DNA of 64,000 nucleotides from Bondarzewia mesenterica (lineage: Eukaryota > Basidiomycota > Agaricomycetes > Russulales > Bondarzewiaceae). Shown here in pieces: positions 62,445 to 64,000 of this stretch. Both the position numbers and the translations under genes were made by a program. The notes beneath the pieces are model-generated. The model saw only the letters and a program-made list of their open reading frames with translations. It searched no databases and had not been told where the DNA came from. Within the stretch, counting starts at the first letter, position 1, and each line of letters starts with the position of its first letter. The stretch lies in contig SGPL01000114.1 in NCBI GenBank assembly GCA_004802705.1, positions 1-64,000 on the forward strand. The letters are read 5' to 3'.

Positions 62445-64000
62445 TACGCTTCAAAACGAGTTGCCTATTCTGACTGAAGGAAAAAGCGGAGACAGGTTAA
62501 GACAGAGGGTTTAAATGAAGGGCGATCAACCACAAAGCCACGGGAAGAAAGAAATTGGCGCTCAGTTGGCTTCGCAGTGCGAGCAACCATCGAAGTCGCT
62601 TGCTGAGCGAGCAGCTGGGAAGTCATATAGGGGCCGAAGAAAGCGAACGTTGCCGATTCCTCAATCGTAAGTATCGACCAGCAGCGACATTCTTCATTGA
62701 CGGGCAAACGTGCAGCAAAAAAGGATAGATTCGTTTCCGGAGCGGTCCAAACCGTATGTCGTAAACATGCCAAAGTGAGACTGGTCAATGCCTATCGGGG
62801 AAAATTGTGAGAATGGCCAGGAATGGCCATCGCTGTGTGCGTCGACAGTACTTGAGAGAAGATCCATTAGAGCCTCCTCGAGCTTGAAAACGTTTCAACG
62901 TGTGAATGCGTTGAGTTGAAATTATTTGATTCACGCTGAGCCTGAAATATGCTGATAAACACTACACATATGGCAAGCAGGGATGGTCTGGAGCATGATG
63001 AAGCGACTGGTCCTTGGACTTGGTCACTGCACAGCTCGAATTTTCAATTTCAGTGCGCTAATTCGGACTCGGTGGACTCACTTTGAACACAATAGTCGTT
63101 ACGCTCAAATATCATAGACGAGGTGGAGAACATATGGAAAATGGAAAGTACGACGGACAATCTACGGCCGATGCGCCGAACTTCACGCCGAAGTTTCCAA
63201 AGCTCAGATATTTAAGGTGAGTAGCTCAATAGAGCTCAATAAAGTATGAGAGACTCTAATTAAAATGCCAAATTCGAAGGCTACGTTGGTTTTCGTCGTT
63301 CGTGACTGCTATAATGATTGCATTTGCACAAGCAAAGCATCTGCATCAGGTACAGCGTAAATCAAGGTGATATCTACAGCGACGCAGTATTCAACGACCG
63401 ACAGCCACGTGTTCCCAGTCACAACAAGGAGCCATCAACCACTTGGGGCCCAATTTCCTCGGTGCGTTCCTTGGGTAACATTAAGTATACGGCACAGTAC
63501 CACATAGGGGAGGTGACCCCGCTGGTGACCTCCGCGTAAGGAAAGAAGGGTGACCGATGCAATACACGGTCCGTCGTCACCAGCCCACGTGGGTTTGGGC
63601 CTAAGACCGAACTCGCCGCTCGGTTTTCCGCGCGAATCGGCTCCTGTCGGCGGGATTCGCGGATGCCACGTGGCACGAGCGCTGCACCTGTCGCAGCGGC
63701 TTTCGCTGCCCCTTTCTCCTCCCGCCTCCGCCCCTGTCCTCATTTTTCGCAGCGCTCACCCTCACGCGCAGCCTCTGCACCCCCGAGACCTGTTTGTCGA
63801 GTCGGTCGACACCCTCCGAGAGGCTCAAGACGCCGCTCATCCTCAACATGTGCGCTTGAACTGCACCGTTCCGCACGCGTAAGTCATTCTTCCCGACGGC
63901 GTTCACCTTGCGCTAACCGTTCTCGCACCGCGCCGTTCACGTCAATTGCCTAGCGTTTCATTCTCGAAAGCTATCACCCACCTGGTGTTTCAGTTCCATC
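62445..64000. other. Window end, mostly unassigned
   Basis: No gene recognised in 62445-63540. From 63550 a plus-strand ORF runs to 63882; within it an exon-like segment ending LRLNCTVPHA-like sequence precedes a good donor (GTAAGTC at 63880). It could be the first exon of a gene continuing outside the window, but the evidence is weak. Confidence 0.35.

Overview
This is a nuclear contig from a filamentous basidiomycete, almost certainly an agaricomycete mushroom. The evidence is gene-dense DNA with many very short GT-AG introns (about 45-65 nt), tiny exons, and a white-collar-1 blue-light receptor without a zinc finger. It also carries a heme-thiolate peroxidase, two P450s, and GH3, GH5 and GH15 enzymes. 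There are no prokaryotic features. Scattered single 'n' bases, densest from about 56.3 to 61.4 kb, mark it as a draft assembly.

Layout. 0-16 kb holds mostly core metabolism: the 5' end of an unidentified gene (1-306, minus), a PHO84-type phosphate:proton symporter, a taxilin with an inserted SUMO-like domain, UDP-GlcNAc pyrophosphorylase, an exo-beta-1,3-glucanase, a single-pass membrane protein, a small membrane protein and riboflavin synthase. 16-18 kb has a low-complexity coiled-coil protein with an apparent one-base frameshift. 18.5-22.5 kb is a degenerate class I myosin gene that has lost the N-terminal part of its motor and carries in-frame stops, followed by about 2 kb of unassigned sequence with short repeats. 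24.4-34 kb has a pyruvate dehydrogenase-type kinase, white collar 1, ribosomal protein L10 (uL16) and a zinc alcohol dehydrogenase-like enzyme. 34-41 kb has a doubtful membrane protein, a heme-thiolate peroxidase and a GH3 beta-xylosidase. 41-55 kb is a minus-strand run: P450, HMG-CoA synthase, a small membrane protein, a second P450 and a wax-synthase-like O-acyltransferase. 56.6-62.4 kb has a divergent GH15 glucoamylase-like protein and two tandem short-chain dehydrogenases.

How the genes relate. Most are independent housekeeping or wall/lignocellulose genes. UDP-GlcNAc pyrophosphorylase and the GH5 glucanase both serve the cell wall. The GH3, GH15 and peroxidase genes fit a saprotroph. HMG-CoA synthase, two P450s and an acyltransferase on one strand loosely resemble a terpenoid neighbourhood, but no terpene cyclase is present.

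The most notable observations are the taxilin with a SUMO-like fold on one symmetric phase 0-0 exon, the decayed myosin I, a GH15 protein whose expected catalytic base appears replaced, two GC-AG introns in one P450, and a perfect 28-bp palindrome. Gene models were spliced by eye, so exon edges are inferred from reading frame, splice sites and family conservation.
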